From Treponema sp. (GTDB lineage: Bacteria > Spirochaetota > Spirochaetia > Treponematales > Breznakiellaceae), in assembly GCA_031281555.1 (NCBI GenBank), contig JAITFK010000003.1:1-40222 (forward strand): DNA of 40,222 bases, read 5' to 3'. Shown here one piece after another: positions 15,219 through 23,092 of this stretch. The position numbers and the translations under genes are program-made. Position 1 is the stretch's first letter, and each line of letters starts with the position of its first letter. The notes beneath the pieces are model-generated. The model had not been told where the DNA came from. It worked only from the letters and a program-made list of their open reading frames with translations, and did no database searches.

Positions 15219-16454
15219 TTATATAAACCGTACCAGGTGTTTTTCTTCTATAAGACCATTGGTACGGGCCAGGATATAAGAACCAAACGCGCATAACATA
15301 ATGTCGATAAATGTACCGACAGCTACAAGGTAAAAAGCCAGCGGTCTTAAGATCAGATAGCCCGCCTTGAATTCACCGCCCCCGTAGCTCAGGCATATTG
15401 CGGCTAACGCAATGTATGCTCCGTCGCCGGGATGGCGCGCGAGCAGGAATGAAATTACAAAAGCGTATAAGCCAATCTTAAATAATTCAACTGAACCAAT
15501 TCCCATATACGAATAAGATTTGATAATGACGATAAACCCCGCCGCCGCTGTCATGGCGCTGCCGCATCTGCAAAAAGTTGTAAAAAGAGCGATGGATAAA
15601 GAGCTGGATCGCCTGCGTATGCCGAAATTTTCTTTTGAATGGCGCTGAAGTACCGGAATTGTTAAATTGATGTCTCCCGAAAAAAACGCTGAAAGCGCAG
15701 GCCCAAGGAAACCGGTAAGAACGAGCCATGGATTGACTCTGGGTTTTAAAAAATAGAGAAACAACGGGAGAATACCGAAGCACAACACTACGCTGAATAT
15801 TCCAAGCATAACTACAAGGTCTTTATAAACTTTGGCTTCCAATATGCCGTTGAAGCGAACTGCCCAATATGAAGAAAGTACAATAATAATAAACCCGAGT
15901 ATTTCAGAGAAGAATGACGCTATATGGTAAAAAATACGTGAAAGCGAATCAACAAGTGATATAACAAGTTTTGAATAATTCCTGTCGTAGTTGAGCCCCA
16001 TACCAAGGAAAAAAGCAAACACACAGACAGGGAAAAGGTATATTCCGTTTCCGCCAAGTACGCTGAGCATATTTGACGGAAATAGTTCTAGAATGTCTGC
16101 CGCAGGATCAACGTTTGTTATTTCCGTAAGTTCAGCTGATTCTATAGGCACTCTGTTAGGTGAAAACATGACTGTAGTTATAATACCGGAAAATATTACA
16201 AAAGCGGTCATCACAATTATAAGCAGGAGATTTTTTAAAACCATCGACCAGAACTGTTCGTCCATACGCAGTTCGTAAACTGCGACTGTAAGTGAAAAAA
16301 CCAGCACAGGAACTACCGCGTAACGCCCAATACCAAGGGCCAGTTTTTCCAGCCAGCTTAAAACAGAAATTACTCCATGACTTTCGGTAGGAAGCAAAAA
16401 GCCGATTGTCATTCCCAAAATGGAACCGATTAATAATTTTACCCAAACTTTCAT
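15219..16454 (-). CDS. Dicarboxylate/amino acid:cation symporter (SDF family)
   Basis: 411 aa, very hydrophobic, with about eight membrane helices and two re-entrant regions expected of the sodium:dicarboxylate symporter family (DAACS). KVWVKLLIGSILGMTIGFLLP at the N-terminus and FLGPALSAFFSGDINLTIPVLQRHSKENFGI, SSLSIALFTTFCRCGSAMTAAAGFI near the C-terminus match the substrate-binding core, where the Ser-rich hairpin and the later polar motif bind substrate and cation. The usual NMDGT-like motif is not obvious, so this is a divergent branch and substrate (glutamate, aspartate, C4-dicarboxylate or serine/threonine) cannot be given. It lies between the aminopeptidase and rsmG genes in the same direction, 32 and 13 bases away. 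Confidence 0.8.
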   Translation of the reverse strand: MKVWVKLLIGSILGMTIGFLLPTESHGVISVLSWLEKLALGIGRYAVVPVLVFSLTVAVYELRMDEQFWSMVLKNLLLIIVMTAFVIFSGIITTVMFSPNRVPIESAELTEITNVDPAADILELFPSNMLSVLGGNGIYLFPVCVFAFFLGMGLNYDRNYSKLVISLVDSLSRIFYHIASFFSEILGFIIIVLSSYWAVRFNGILEAKVYKDLVVMLGIFSVVLCFGILPLFLYFLKPRVNPWLVLTGFLGPALSAFFSGDINLTIPVLQRHSKENFGIRRRSSSLSIALFTTFCRCGSAMTAAAGFIVIIKSYSYMGIGSVELFKIGLYAFVISFLLARHPGDGAYIALAAICLSYGGGEFKAGYLILRPLAFYLVAVGTFIDIMLCAFGSYILARTNGLIEEKHLVRFI

Positions 16455-16486
16455 AGTTGAAGGATAATATATTTTAAGATACTGGG

Positions 16487-17632
16487 CTAGAGGCGTATAA
16501 TACGCGCAGTTGTCAGAATTTCCTGGCCTTTTTCGGTTATGAGGATGTCGTTTTCAAGACGGCAGCCGCCAAGCAAGGTGTCGTAAAGACCAGGCTCTAT
16601 TGTAAAGATCATTCCCGGTTTCAAAACCCACTCGTTGTCGCTGCGGTTTCTGATTACCGGGTATTCATGTTCCTGAAGACCGATGCCGTGCCCAAGACCA
16701 TGCGGCATTTCCTTTTTTGATTTGGCGAAAAAAGTATCGACAGCGGCGGCAATATCCTTAGCAGGCGTTTCGTTATGTGCCATTGCGGTTGCCAGCTTTG
16801 CGGCTTTTTCTACCAAATTAACAATTCTTTCCTGTTTGGGATTAAGATCGCGGGCAAAGGTAAGCGTTACATCGGTGCAGTAACCGTTGTATTTTACACC
16901 AAAGTCAAGAATTGACAATCCCTTCTCGCCGAACGGAAAATTTGTCCATGCGGGAAAAGCGTGAATTGCGAAACTGCGGAATGACCCTGCGGCAAGAGTC
17001 TCAAAACTTGTTCCTTCACAGCCTCGTTTGCGGGCTTCAATTTCTATAAACAAGGCCGCGTCGGCCTCGGTTTTAATTTTTTCTTCCCGTACATTTTTTT
17101 CCAGAAGATCAATTAATTCATTTGTTATATCCGCCGCTTTCCTTATATCCGCAATTTCTTCTTCGTCCTTAACCGCGCGTAATTTGTCAAGCTCAACGTT
17201 TGCGCCGTTATTGCGGCACAGGATATCATAACCTGAAAGCTCTCCTACATAGTCAAGGAAAGAAGGATAGGGAGTAACGGAAGGTATTTCGATTTTTGAG
17301 CCTGAGGGAATTTTAAATAATTGTAATGCCGCGGCAATTGCTTTTATGGGCTGTCTGCCGAAATCATTGTAAGCCGCAATCATAACAGGAGATAAGCCTG
17401 CGTAAAGCTTTGCAAGGTTAATATCCCATGCCGCGAGTATCGCTTTGCTATTTATTTTTCGTGAAGGAACTTCTTCCTGTGTGATAAAAAGAAGCGCGTC
17501 TCCGGGATGTCCTGTAAGCCAGCGGATATTTTTATCGCGCCTTCCTTCCGTATCTTCAAGCATTAATAGGCTTATGCCTTCTTCTGTCATCCAGTCCTGA
17601 ATCTTAGCCAGACGAGTTGAATAGTTTTCCAT
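16487..17632 (-). CDS. M24 family Xaa-Pro aminopeptidase
   Basis: 381 aa with an N-terminal creatinase-like domain (1-~145) and a C-terminal pita-bread domain. All five metal ligands are visible: D243 (LDFGVKY), D254 (GYCTDVT), H315 (HGLGHGIGLQ), E346 (FTIEPGLY) and E360 (CRLENDIL). It should bind two metal ions and remove N-terminal residues preceding proline from peptides in the cytoplasm. The next gene downstream is an amino acid/dicarboxylate symporter, which may fit peptide or amino acid use. It follows hpf by 14 bases, so it is likely in the rpoN operon. Confidence 0.9.
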   Translation of the reverse strand: MENYSTRLAKIQDWMTEEGISLLMLEDTEGRRDKNIRWLTGHPGDALLFITQEEVPSRKINSKAILAAWDINLAKLYAGLSPVMIAAYNDFGRQPIKAIAAALQLFKIPSGSKIEIPSVTPYPSFLDYVGELSGYDILCRNNGANVELDKLRAVKDEEEIADIRKAADITNELIDLLEKNVREEKIKTEADAALFIEIEARKRGCEGTSFETLAAGSFRSFAIHAFPAWTNFPFGEKGLSILDFGVKYNGYCTDVTLTFARDLNPKQERIVNLVEKAAKLATAMAHNETPAKDIAAAVDTFFAKSKKEMPHGLGHGIGLQEHEYPVIRNRSDNEWVLKPGMIFTIEPGLYDTLLGGCRLENDILITEKGQEILTTARIIRL

Positions 17633-17646
17633 GAAATCAGGCCTTC

Positions 17647-17937
17647 CTACCGCTTTTCTTTAACCTTTTCCTTTTCCTTTGTAATCTTTAATTCAAGTTT
17701 ATCCATCATCTTGTCGATTGCTTCCGTTATGTCAAAATCTTCTTCCTTGACATGAATAGAAACTCCCCAGCGGAAATTTACAGTCGCTTCCGCGTCAAAG
17801 TCTTTTTCTTTTTTTATTGTAATAATGAGATCCACAATCATGCTTTCCGCATTGTGAATTCTTTCGATTTTTTTATTTAAATATCCCCTTACATCATCAT
17901 TCATTGTAAAGTGTACAGCTTTAATGTCTGTGTTCAT
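17647..17937 (-). CDS. hpf: Ribosome hibernation promoting factor, short form (HPF/RaiA)
   Basis: 96 aa, the short HPF length, without the C-terminal dimerisation domain of long HPF. It starts with NTDIKAVHFTMNDDVRGYLNKKIERI and carries the beta-strand/helix alternation and basic C-terminus (KITKEKEKVKEKR) of the family. It binds in the decoding region of 30S subunits and blocks translation in stationary phase. Its start overlaps the rpoN stop codon (ATGA), giving the rpoN-hpf pairing known in many bacteria. Confidence 0.9.
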   Translation of the reverse strand: MNTDIKAVHFTMNDDVRGYLNKKIERIHNAESMIVDLIITIKKEKDFDAEATVNFRWGVSIHVKEEDFDITEAIDKMMDKLELKITKEKEKVKEKR

Positions 17938-19316
17938 TTAAACCTCCAATTTTTTTTATGTACTTTTCGGGTGTAAGAAGAACCCATATTAAGTTCCTTT
18001 CTATATTTTGCCACAGTTCGGCGCGCAAGCGCAATTCCCTTTTGGCTTAATAAAGCGGAAATTTCCTGATCCGAAAGAAGCCTGTTTTCTGCGGTAACAA
18101 TTTCTTTTATTGTTTCTTTTACGCTTTCTTTTGAGAATTTAATGCCTTCTCTGCCTATTCCGCTGACGGAATTTGTAAAAAAGTATCGGATTTCGTAAAT
18201 TCCCCATTCAGTCTGGATATATTTACCGTTGGCTGTTCTGGAAACAGTCGTTTCATGAACTTCCAGTTCTCCGGCTATATCCGCAAGGGTAAGCGGAGCA
18301 AGATATTTCGGGCCGTTAATAAAAAAAGCCTTTTGGAACTTAAGAATAGCGTTAGTTACCCGTATCAGCGTTTGATTCCGTTGTTTTAAATGCCGGATAA
18401 AAAGCTGCGCGTCTTTTGCCTGTTTCATTGCGAAATCCCTTGCTTCTTTTTCCGCCAATTTTCCGGGTTCCTTGTAAAAAGGACTTATTCCGAGAACGGG
18501 AAATACTTCATCGTTCAGGATAATATTAAAATCATCGCCGTCTCTTATAACGCGAATGTCAGGTATTACATAACGCACTTCGGCGGGAGCGAAAGCTCTG
18601 CCCGGGAAAGGCGACAATTTTTTTATAAATTCACCCGCGCTTCTTACATCATCCTCCGAGAGTCCTGTTTTTTTTGCCAAGACAGAATATTTTTCCCGCT
18701 CCAGAAGCTCAAGGTTATCAAGAACTTTTTCGATTTCCTGTATGTTTATTTTCTCCGGCAGTAAATCCTCTGAAAGTCCGATTTGTACAATGAGCGACTG
18801 GCGGTAATCGCTTGTGCATGTTCCGGCAGGCTCAAGTCCCTGTACAAGTTTCATTGCTTCCTGTAACCGGTTTTGCGGAGAAGGGAAAAGTGTTTCAGGG
18901 TTTTCTTTGTGAAAACCGTCGTCATCAAGGTTTTGAATAAGTGTACCCGCAACGGAACGAAGCTCATCATCAACCGGCTCAAGCTGCAGCTGCCACAAAA
19001 GGTGTTCCTGCAGGGTTTCAGGGCGCGTAAGTACGCCCTCAATAAAACGCCTGTGTTCTTCCGCGGCGTATTCCGATCTGCCGGGATCGGAAGATGTTTC
19101 AAAGTACTCGTATTCCTCTTTACGCTGGTTGTCTGTCTCATTCAAGGAAACTGTGCTTTTATCTTCTATTACTTCCAAAGCGGGGTTGATTTCCAATTCC
19201 TGTTCAATTCTTTCGTGCAGTTCGACAATAGGCAGTTCCATTAATTTTATGGACTGGTAAAGCTGCGGATTCATTTTGAGCTGCTGCTTTTGAACAAAAG
19301 ACTGATACAGTTGCAT
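17934..19316 (-). CDS. rpoN: RNA polymerase sigma-54 factor
   Basis: 460 aa. Region I is the glutamine- and leucine-rich N-terminus (YQSFVQKQQLKMNPQLYQSIKLMELP) that contacts enhancer-binding activators, followed by an acidic linker (~50-85), the core-binding domain (~90-270), an HTH-like segment (LADIAGELEVHETTVSRTANGKY) and the RpoN box ARRTVAKYRKELNM that reads the -24 element. All parts are complete. Transcription by sigma-54 needs an AAA+ activator; none is in the window. The start has no clear ribosome site, and TTGAAA/TAATAT lies immediately upstream, so a leaderless transcript is possible. Confidence 0.95.
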   Translation of the reverse strand: MQLYQSFVQKQQLKMNPQLYQSIKLMELPIVELHERIEQELEINPALEVIEDKSTVSLNETDNQRKEEYEYFETSSDPGRSEYAAEEHRRFIEGVLTRPETLQEHLLWQLQLEPVDDELRSVAGTLIQNLDDDGFHKENPETLFPSPQNRLQEAMKLVQGLEPAGTCTSDYRQSLIVQIGLSEDLLPEKINIQEIEKVLDNLELLEREKYSVLAKKTGLSEDDVRSAGEFIKKLSPFPGRAFAPAEVRYVIPDIRVIRDGDDFNIILNDEVFPVLGISPFYKEPGKLAEKEARDFAMKQAKDAQLFIRHLKQRNQTLIRVTNAILKFQKAFFINGPKYLAPLTLADIAGELEVHETTVSRTANGKYIQTEWGIYEIRYFFTNSVSGIGREGIKFSKESVKETIKEIVTAENRLLSDQEISALLSQKGIALARRTVAKYRKELNMGSSYTRKVHKKNWRFK

Positions 19317-19392
19317 TATTTATATTAAACCTGCTGAAGGCTTTTTTCAATGTAAATTTGTATTAGTGATATTAAAACCGTTAAGGCTTACT

Positions 19393-19421
19393 TTGACGGT
19401 TTTTCTTTTATCAGTTATAGT
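19393..19421 (+). promoter_or_regulatory. Promoter for the nucleotidyltransferase gene
   Basis: TTGACG, 17 bases, TATAGT, with AAGGAG ten bases after and the AUG at 19446. Five of six bases match consensus at each box. Confidence 0.65.
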
Positions 19422-19445
19422 AGGGCATTACGTTAAGGAGATGAC

Positions 19446-20387
19446 ATGAAAGATCCGATTTTGGCAGTGCTTGCTGCAGGCATGGGGAGCCGTTACGGCG
19501 GTCTAAAACAGATTGACAAACTGGGAAAGAACGGTGAAGTTTTGCTTGACTACTCAGTGTATGACGCAGTTCACTCAGGTTTTGAAAAGGTGGTATTTAT
19601 TATCCGCCGAGATATCGAAAATGATTTTCGGGAATTGATACTTGCCCGAATGGGATCAAAGGTACGATGGGAACTTGCATTTCAGGAACAGGACAGCCTG
19701 ATACCGGCAGGTATTTTTGCAGAGGCGCAGAAAGCGGGGAGGGTAAAGCCATGGGGTACAACCCACGCTCTTCTTTGCGCTGCGGATAAAATTGACGCTC
19801 CCTTTACGGTTATAAATGCCGATGATTTTTACGGAAGAGAAGCTTTTGCGGTAATCGGAAAACATTTGTGCGGTCCCGCCGCAAATGAGCCGGTAATAGT
19901 TCCATACCGACTGGATAAAACCTTAAGTTCTCAGGGAACCGTTGCCCGCGGCGTTTGCGCAATAAAAGATGATTATCTTGTTTCGATTGAAGAACTTACC
20001 GCTATTGAGCGGAAAGACGGCCGCATCATCAACACCAACCCTGACGGTTTAATCCGCGAACTTGCGGCAGACAGTCCCGTGTCAATGAATTTCTGGGGGT
20101 TCCCTGAAACTATTCTGCCTGAATTCAAAAAGTATTTTGAAGAATTTTTAGGAATCTTTGCCGCAGATATAACAGGCCATATTAAAAGCGAATGTTATAT
20201 TCCTCTTGCCGCAGATCAATTTATCAAGCGGGGAATAACAAGAATTAAAGCTCTGCGCTCAGATTCCGACTGGTTTGGCGTTACATACCGGGAAGACCGT
20301 GAGGCAGCGGTTAAAAAGCTGGCTGAGCTGACCCAAGCGGGCGTTTACCCGCAGTCGCTCTGGCAGACAAACGGAGGAACTCATTAA
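19446..20387 (+). CDS. Sugar-1-phosphate nucleotidyltransferase-like protein
   Basis: 313 aa. The nucleotide-binding start is LAAGMGSRYGGLKQIDKLG, the GxGxRxxxxK-type signature of the NTP_transferase family, and VINADDFYG holds the Asp that binds the catalytic metal. Members form NDP-sugars from sugar-1-phosphate and NTP. There is no C-terminal hexapeptide repeat or phosphocholine-type domain, so substrate cannot be inferred. It stands first in a plus-strand run with a membrane protein gene directly after it (1 base between stop and start). Confidence 0.8.
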   Translation: MKDPILAVLAAGMGSRYGGLKQIDKLGKNGEVLLDYSVYDAVHSGFEKVVFIIRRDIENDFRELILARMGSKVRWELAFQEQDSLIPAGIFAEAQKAGRVKPWGTTHALLCAADKIDAPFTVINADDFYGREAFAVIGKHLCGPAANEPVIVPYRLDKTLSSQGTVARGVCAIKDDYLVSIEELTAIERKDGRIINTNPDGLIRELAADSPVSMNFWGFPETILPEFKKYFEEFLGIFAADITGHIKSECYIPLAADQFIKRGITRIKALRSDSDWFGVTYREDREAAVKKLAELTQAGVYPQSLWQTNGGTH

Positions 20388-20388
20388 A

Positions 20389-20901
20389 ATGAGCGTAACG
20401 GCAATTTTATTATGGACCGCCGTCCTGTCCTTTATGCCGATTTCCGAATTGCGGGGGGCCATTCCTTTTGCCGTTGCGCATAACGTCCCATGGTACTGGG
20501 CATATCTTTTTGCCGCCGCTGTTAATGCGCTGGTCGCTCCGGCATGCTGGATATTTCTGGCAACTGTACACAGACTCTTTTACGGCACAACGCCTGAAAA
20601 AGGCATACGCTGGTATAAAAACATTTTTGACAAGTTTGTTGAAAGAGCGCGGAAAAAACTTTCGGTTAAATTTGAAAAATGGGGCTGGCTGGGCATTGCC
20701 GTTTTTGTCGCTATTCCGTTGCCGATAACGGGCGCATGGACAGGAACTCTCGGCTCATGGGTACTGGGAGTTTCACGGCGGCGTACCATGCTTGCTGTAA
20801 TAATCGGAGTTTTGGTAGCTGGAGCCATAGTCAGCGCGGTGGTAATGTTAGGAATAGAAACTTTTAATATTTTTATAAACAGCAAATGGAGATCGGCTTG
20901 A
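20389..20901 (+). CDS. Small multidrug export-like membrane protein (COG2426 family)
   Basis: 170 aa with about four hydrophobic segments. The family signature is clear in LSFMPISELRGAIPFAVA at the start and FVAIPLPITGAWTGTLGSWVLG near residue 105-128, two related re-entrant-like motifs rich in Pro and Gly. The family label comes from old annotations; a drug export role is not established. A basic loop (~60-100, ERARKKLSVKFEKWG) lies between them. The 3' end overlaps the pantothenate kinase gene by 16 bases, so the two are coupled. Confidence 0.8.
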   Translation: MSVTAILLWTAVLSFMPISELRGAIPFAVAHNVPWYWAYLFAAAVNALVAPACWIFLATVHRLFYGTTPEKGIRWYKNIFDKFVERARKKLSVKFEKWGWLGIAVFVAIPLPITGAWTGTLGSWVLGVSRRRTMLAVIIGVLVAGAIVSAVVMLGIETFNIFINSKWRSA

Positions 20902-21701
20902 TTATCGGTATTGACATTGGAGCTACTATCACCAAAGCGGTCTCAATTGAGAATGGTAAGCTTATCCGCAAGGTAAGAACCAAGGCCTTGGACGCAGTAA
21001 CTTCCGCTACCGGCGCTTTTGGAAAAATTGTTCTTGAAAATGAAATTGCCATGGATGTAATTAAAGGAATCAAAATTACAGGCGTCGGCGCTTCCAAAAT
21101 AAAAAACGATATTTTCGGGATTCCCACAAGCAGGGTTGACGAGATAAAAGCCATTGGCACAGGCGGGATGTTTCTTTCGGGAATGGACAATATTATTATT
21201 ACAAATATAGGAACCGGGACCGCGATTATCGAAGCAAACGAAAAAGGTATCTCCCATTTTGGAGGATCAGGCGTCGGCGGAGGCACCATTATCGGACTTG
21301 CGAAAAAACTTCTGCCTACTGCGGAGTTCAGCGGCATTATCAAACTCGCTCAGACAGGTAATCTAAGCAACGTAGATTTATTACTGGAAGACATTATGGA
21401 AACGGATATAAGTTTTCTTAACAAAGAAGCTACCGCCGCCAATTTCGGGAAAATGTCAGATAACGCCTCTGGCGAAGACATTGCGCTGGCGATTATCAAC
21501 ATGGTGTATCAGGTTATCGGGGTTCTTTCCGTATTCGCTGCCAGAGCAAAAAACATCAAACGGGTTATTGTTACAGGTAACGGCAGCGATAATAAACTGG
21601 GACAAAAAGTACTTTCTGATATTACATCATTATATGGCGTTGAATTTATCTACCCTGCCGACGCAGAGTATACCACAGCAGTCGGCGCGGGGCTTGCGTA
21701 A
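20886..21701 (+). CDS. coaW: Type II pantothenate kinase
   Basis: 271 aa of the Fumble/CoaW type. It opens with IIGIDIGATITKAVSIENG, the ASKHA phosphate-1 loop, and continues with RVDEIKAIGTGGMFLSGM, then TNIGTGTAIIEAN and HFGGSGVGGGTIIGLAKKL, and a C-terminal VIVTGNGSDNKLGQKVL. Pantothenate kinase catalyses the first step of CoA synthesis, ATP-dependent phosphorylation of vitamin B5. Type II enzymes are usual in animals and Staphylococcus and are insensitive or weakly sensitive to CoA feedback; a eukaryote-like form in a spirochaete is uncommon but known in related groups. BadF-type dehydratase activator is the main alternative but lacks here its paired Cys. Confidence 0.8.
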   Translation: MEIGLIIGIDIGATITKAVSIENGKLIRKVRTKALDAVTSATGAFGKIVLENEIAMDVIKGIKITGVGASKIKNDIFGIPTSRVDEIKAIGTGGMFLSGMDNIIITNIGTGTAIIEANEKGISHFGGSGVGGGTIIGLAKKLLPTAEFSGIIKLAQTGNLSNVDLLLEDIMETDISFLNKEATAANFGKMSDNASGEDIALAIINMVYQVIGVLSVFAARAKNIKRVIVTGNGSDNKLGQKVLSDITSLYGVEFIYPADAEYTTAVGAGLA

Positions 21702-21716
21702 AATTGGTATAACGCT

Positions 21717-22913
21717 ATGAAATATTTAACACTGATATTTATTTTTTTGACCGCTTTAATTGTTTCATGCATTTCTGCCGGGAACCCAAATAACAGATCA
21801 AAAACGAAAATAGAGTCTGTTGAAATTTACCCGGTTACAGCTCCTGCCGCGGGCAATTACCCGCAAAATCTGTATAAATTACCGTATAAGGCTCACACAA
21901 ATGAGTATCTTGATTATTCGCAAACCGTACAATGGGAACCGGATGTACGAAAAACCTTCGATACGAATACCGTGTATACAGCTATAGTACGTCTCGATCC
22001 TTTACATAAAAATTTTACTTTTAAAGGTAATGAAATAAATGACATAAAAGGACTTCCTTCAGAAGGCGTGGACTCAATAACAATGGAAACAAAGGGAGAT
22101 TCAATCGTTTTAAGAATAGTTTATGAAAAAACAGCGGGTAAAAATGCGGAAAGCAAACTTATCTTTTGGGACGACTTTAACGGAAACTCTCTGGATTTTT
22201 CCAAATGGGATAACGCTCCTGAATGGGACAGGCAGGGACGCAGTTCATGGAAAGACGATATGGTTTCTGTGAACGCCGGATTCCTTCATCTTGGTTTTAA
22301 ACGCGATCCTGTACTGGGAGCGGAAAAGTCCAAAAACAAGACTCTCGCGAATAACTGGATTCGCTGCGGAGCTATTCGTACTCAAAAGAAGAACGGTTAT
22401 ATGCTGTTTTCAAACGGTTTTGGTTTTTATGAAGCGCGTATAAAATTACCGAAGATAAACGGAATATGGGGAGGATTTTGGCTGATGAGTCCGTCTCAGT
22501 GGATTATGACGGATGAAGGCGTTATCGGAACCGAAATTGATATTGTAGAAACATTCGACAGCCCGCGTCATCTTTATAACGCGGCTCTTAACTGGAACGG
22601 ATACGGAAAAAACAGAAAAGCTGTACATAGCTTTGAAAGTAAACTTCCTGATATTGATATTTTTGACGGCGAGTTTCATGTTTTCGCGCTTGACTGGTCG
22701 CCTTCGGAGTATATTTTTTTTGTGGATGGGGAAATATTTTGGCGCGTAGACGGCGGCGCGAGATTTAAAAACAGCGGTATTAACCAAAACCCGAACTATA
22801 TCAAACTGACAACGGAAAGCGGCGAGTTTTCAGGCGCGATACCAGAGGATTTTACAGATGGCGAAATGCTGGTCGATTACGTTCGTGTTTACAATCAGCC
22901 GCAATACAATTAA
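21717..22913 (+). CDS. Lipoprotein glycoside hydrolase family 16 (beta-glucanase)
   Basis: 398 aa. The signal ends in the lipobox LIVSC (Cys18), so it is anchored to a membrane. Residues ~25-135 form a beta domain with NTVYTAIVRLDP, like repeat modules seen in Treponema surface proteins. The GH16 domain follows: FWDDFNGNSLDFSKWD, then GFYEARIKLPKINGIWGGFWLMS, and the catalytic GTEIDIVE (E273 nucleophile region, ExDxxE), ending with FHVFALDWSPSEYIFFVDG. It should hydrolyse beta-1,3/1,4-glucans outside the cell. A perfect hairpin follows 60 bases downstream. With the GH5 gene on the opposite strand this forms a glucan-use locus. Confidence 0.9.
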   Translation: MKYLTLIFIFLTALIVSCISAGNPNNRSKTKIESVEIYPVTAPAAGNYPQNLYKLPYKAHTNEYLDYSQTVQWEPDVRKTFDTNTVYTAIVRLDPLHKNFTFKGNEINDIKGLPSEGVDSITMETKGDSIVLRIVYEKTAGKNAESKLIFWDDFNGNSLDFSKWDNAPEWDRQGRSSWKDDMVSVNAGFLHLGFKRDPVLGAEKSKNKTLANNWIRCGAIRTQKKNGYMLFSNGFGFYEARIKLPKINGIWGGFWLMSPSQWIMTDEGVIGTEIDIVETFDSPRHLYNAALNWNGYGKNRKAVHSFESKLPDIDIFDGEFHVFALDWSPSEYIFFVDGEIFWRVDGGARFKNSGINQNPNYIKLTTESGEFSGAIPEDFTDGEMLVDYVRVYNQPQYN

Positions 22914-22969
22914 GTTATCAGGAGTTTAACAGTATAGCCAGGCAGCGTTTTATTCGCAAGCGGGTTTAA

Positions 22970-22993
22970 TACCCCGCCCCTCTGGGGCGGTTT
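22970..22993 (+). terminator. Hairpin after GH16, terminator-like and REP-like
   Basis: CCGCCCC-TCT-GGGGCGG forms a perfect 7-bp GC stem followed by only TTT, so termination is plausible but weak. It shares ATACCCCGC and TCTG with a second hairpin 96 bases on. Confidence 0.45.
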
Positions 22994-23064
22994 CGCGCCC
23001 ATGAAAATATTTTGTATCAATTGGTATTAAATCCCGCATACAATCCATTCCTTACAGAACGACG

Positions 23065-23089
23065 ATACCCCGCTGCTCTGCGGCGGGGT
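23065..23089. repeat. Second ATACCCCGC hairpin (REP-like)
   Basis: ACCCCGC and GCGGGGT form a stem with a TCT loop region; the start ATACCCCGC is identical to the element at 22969. It lies between the convergent ends of the GH16 and GH5 genes and could end transcription from either side. Confidence 0.5.
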
Positions 23090-23092
23090 TCG

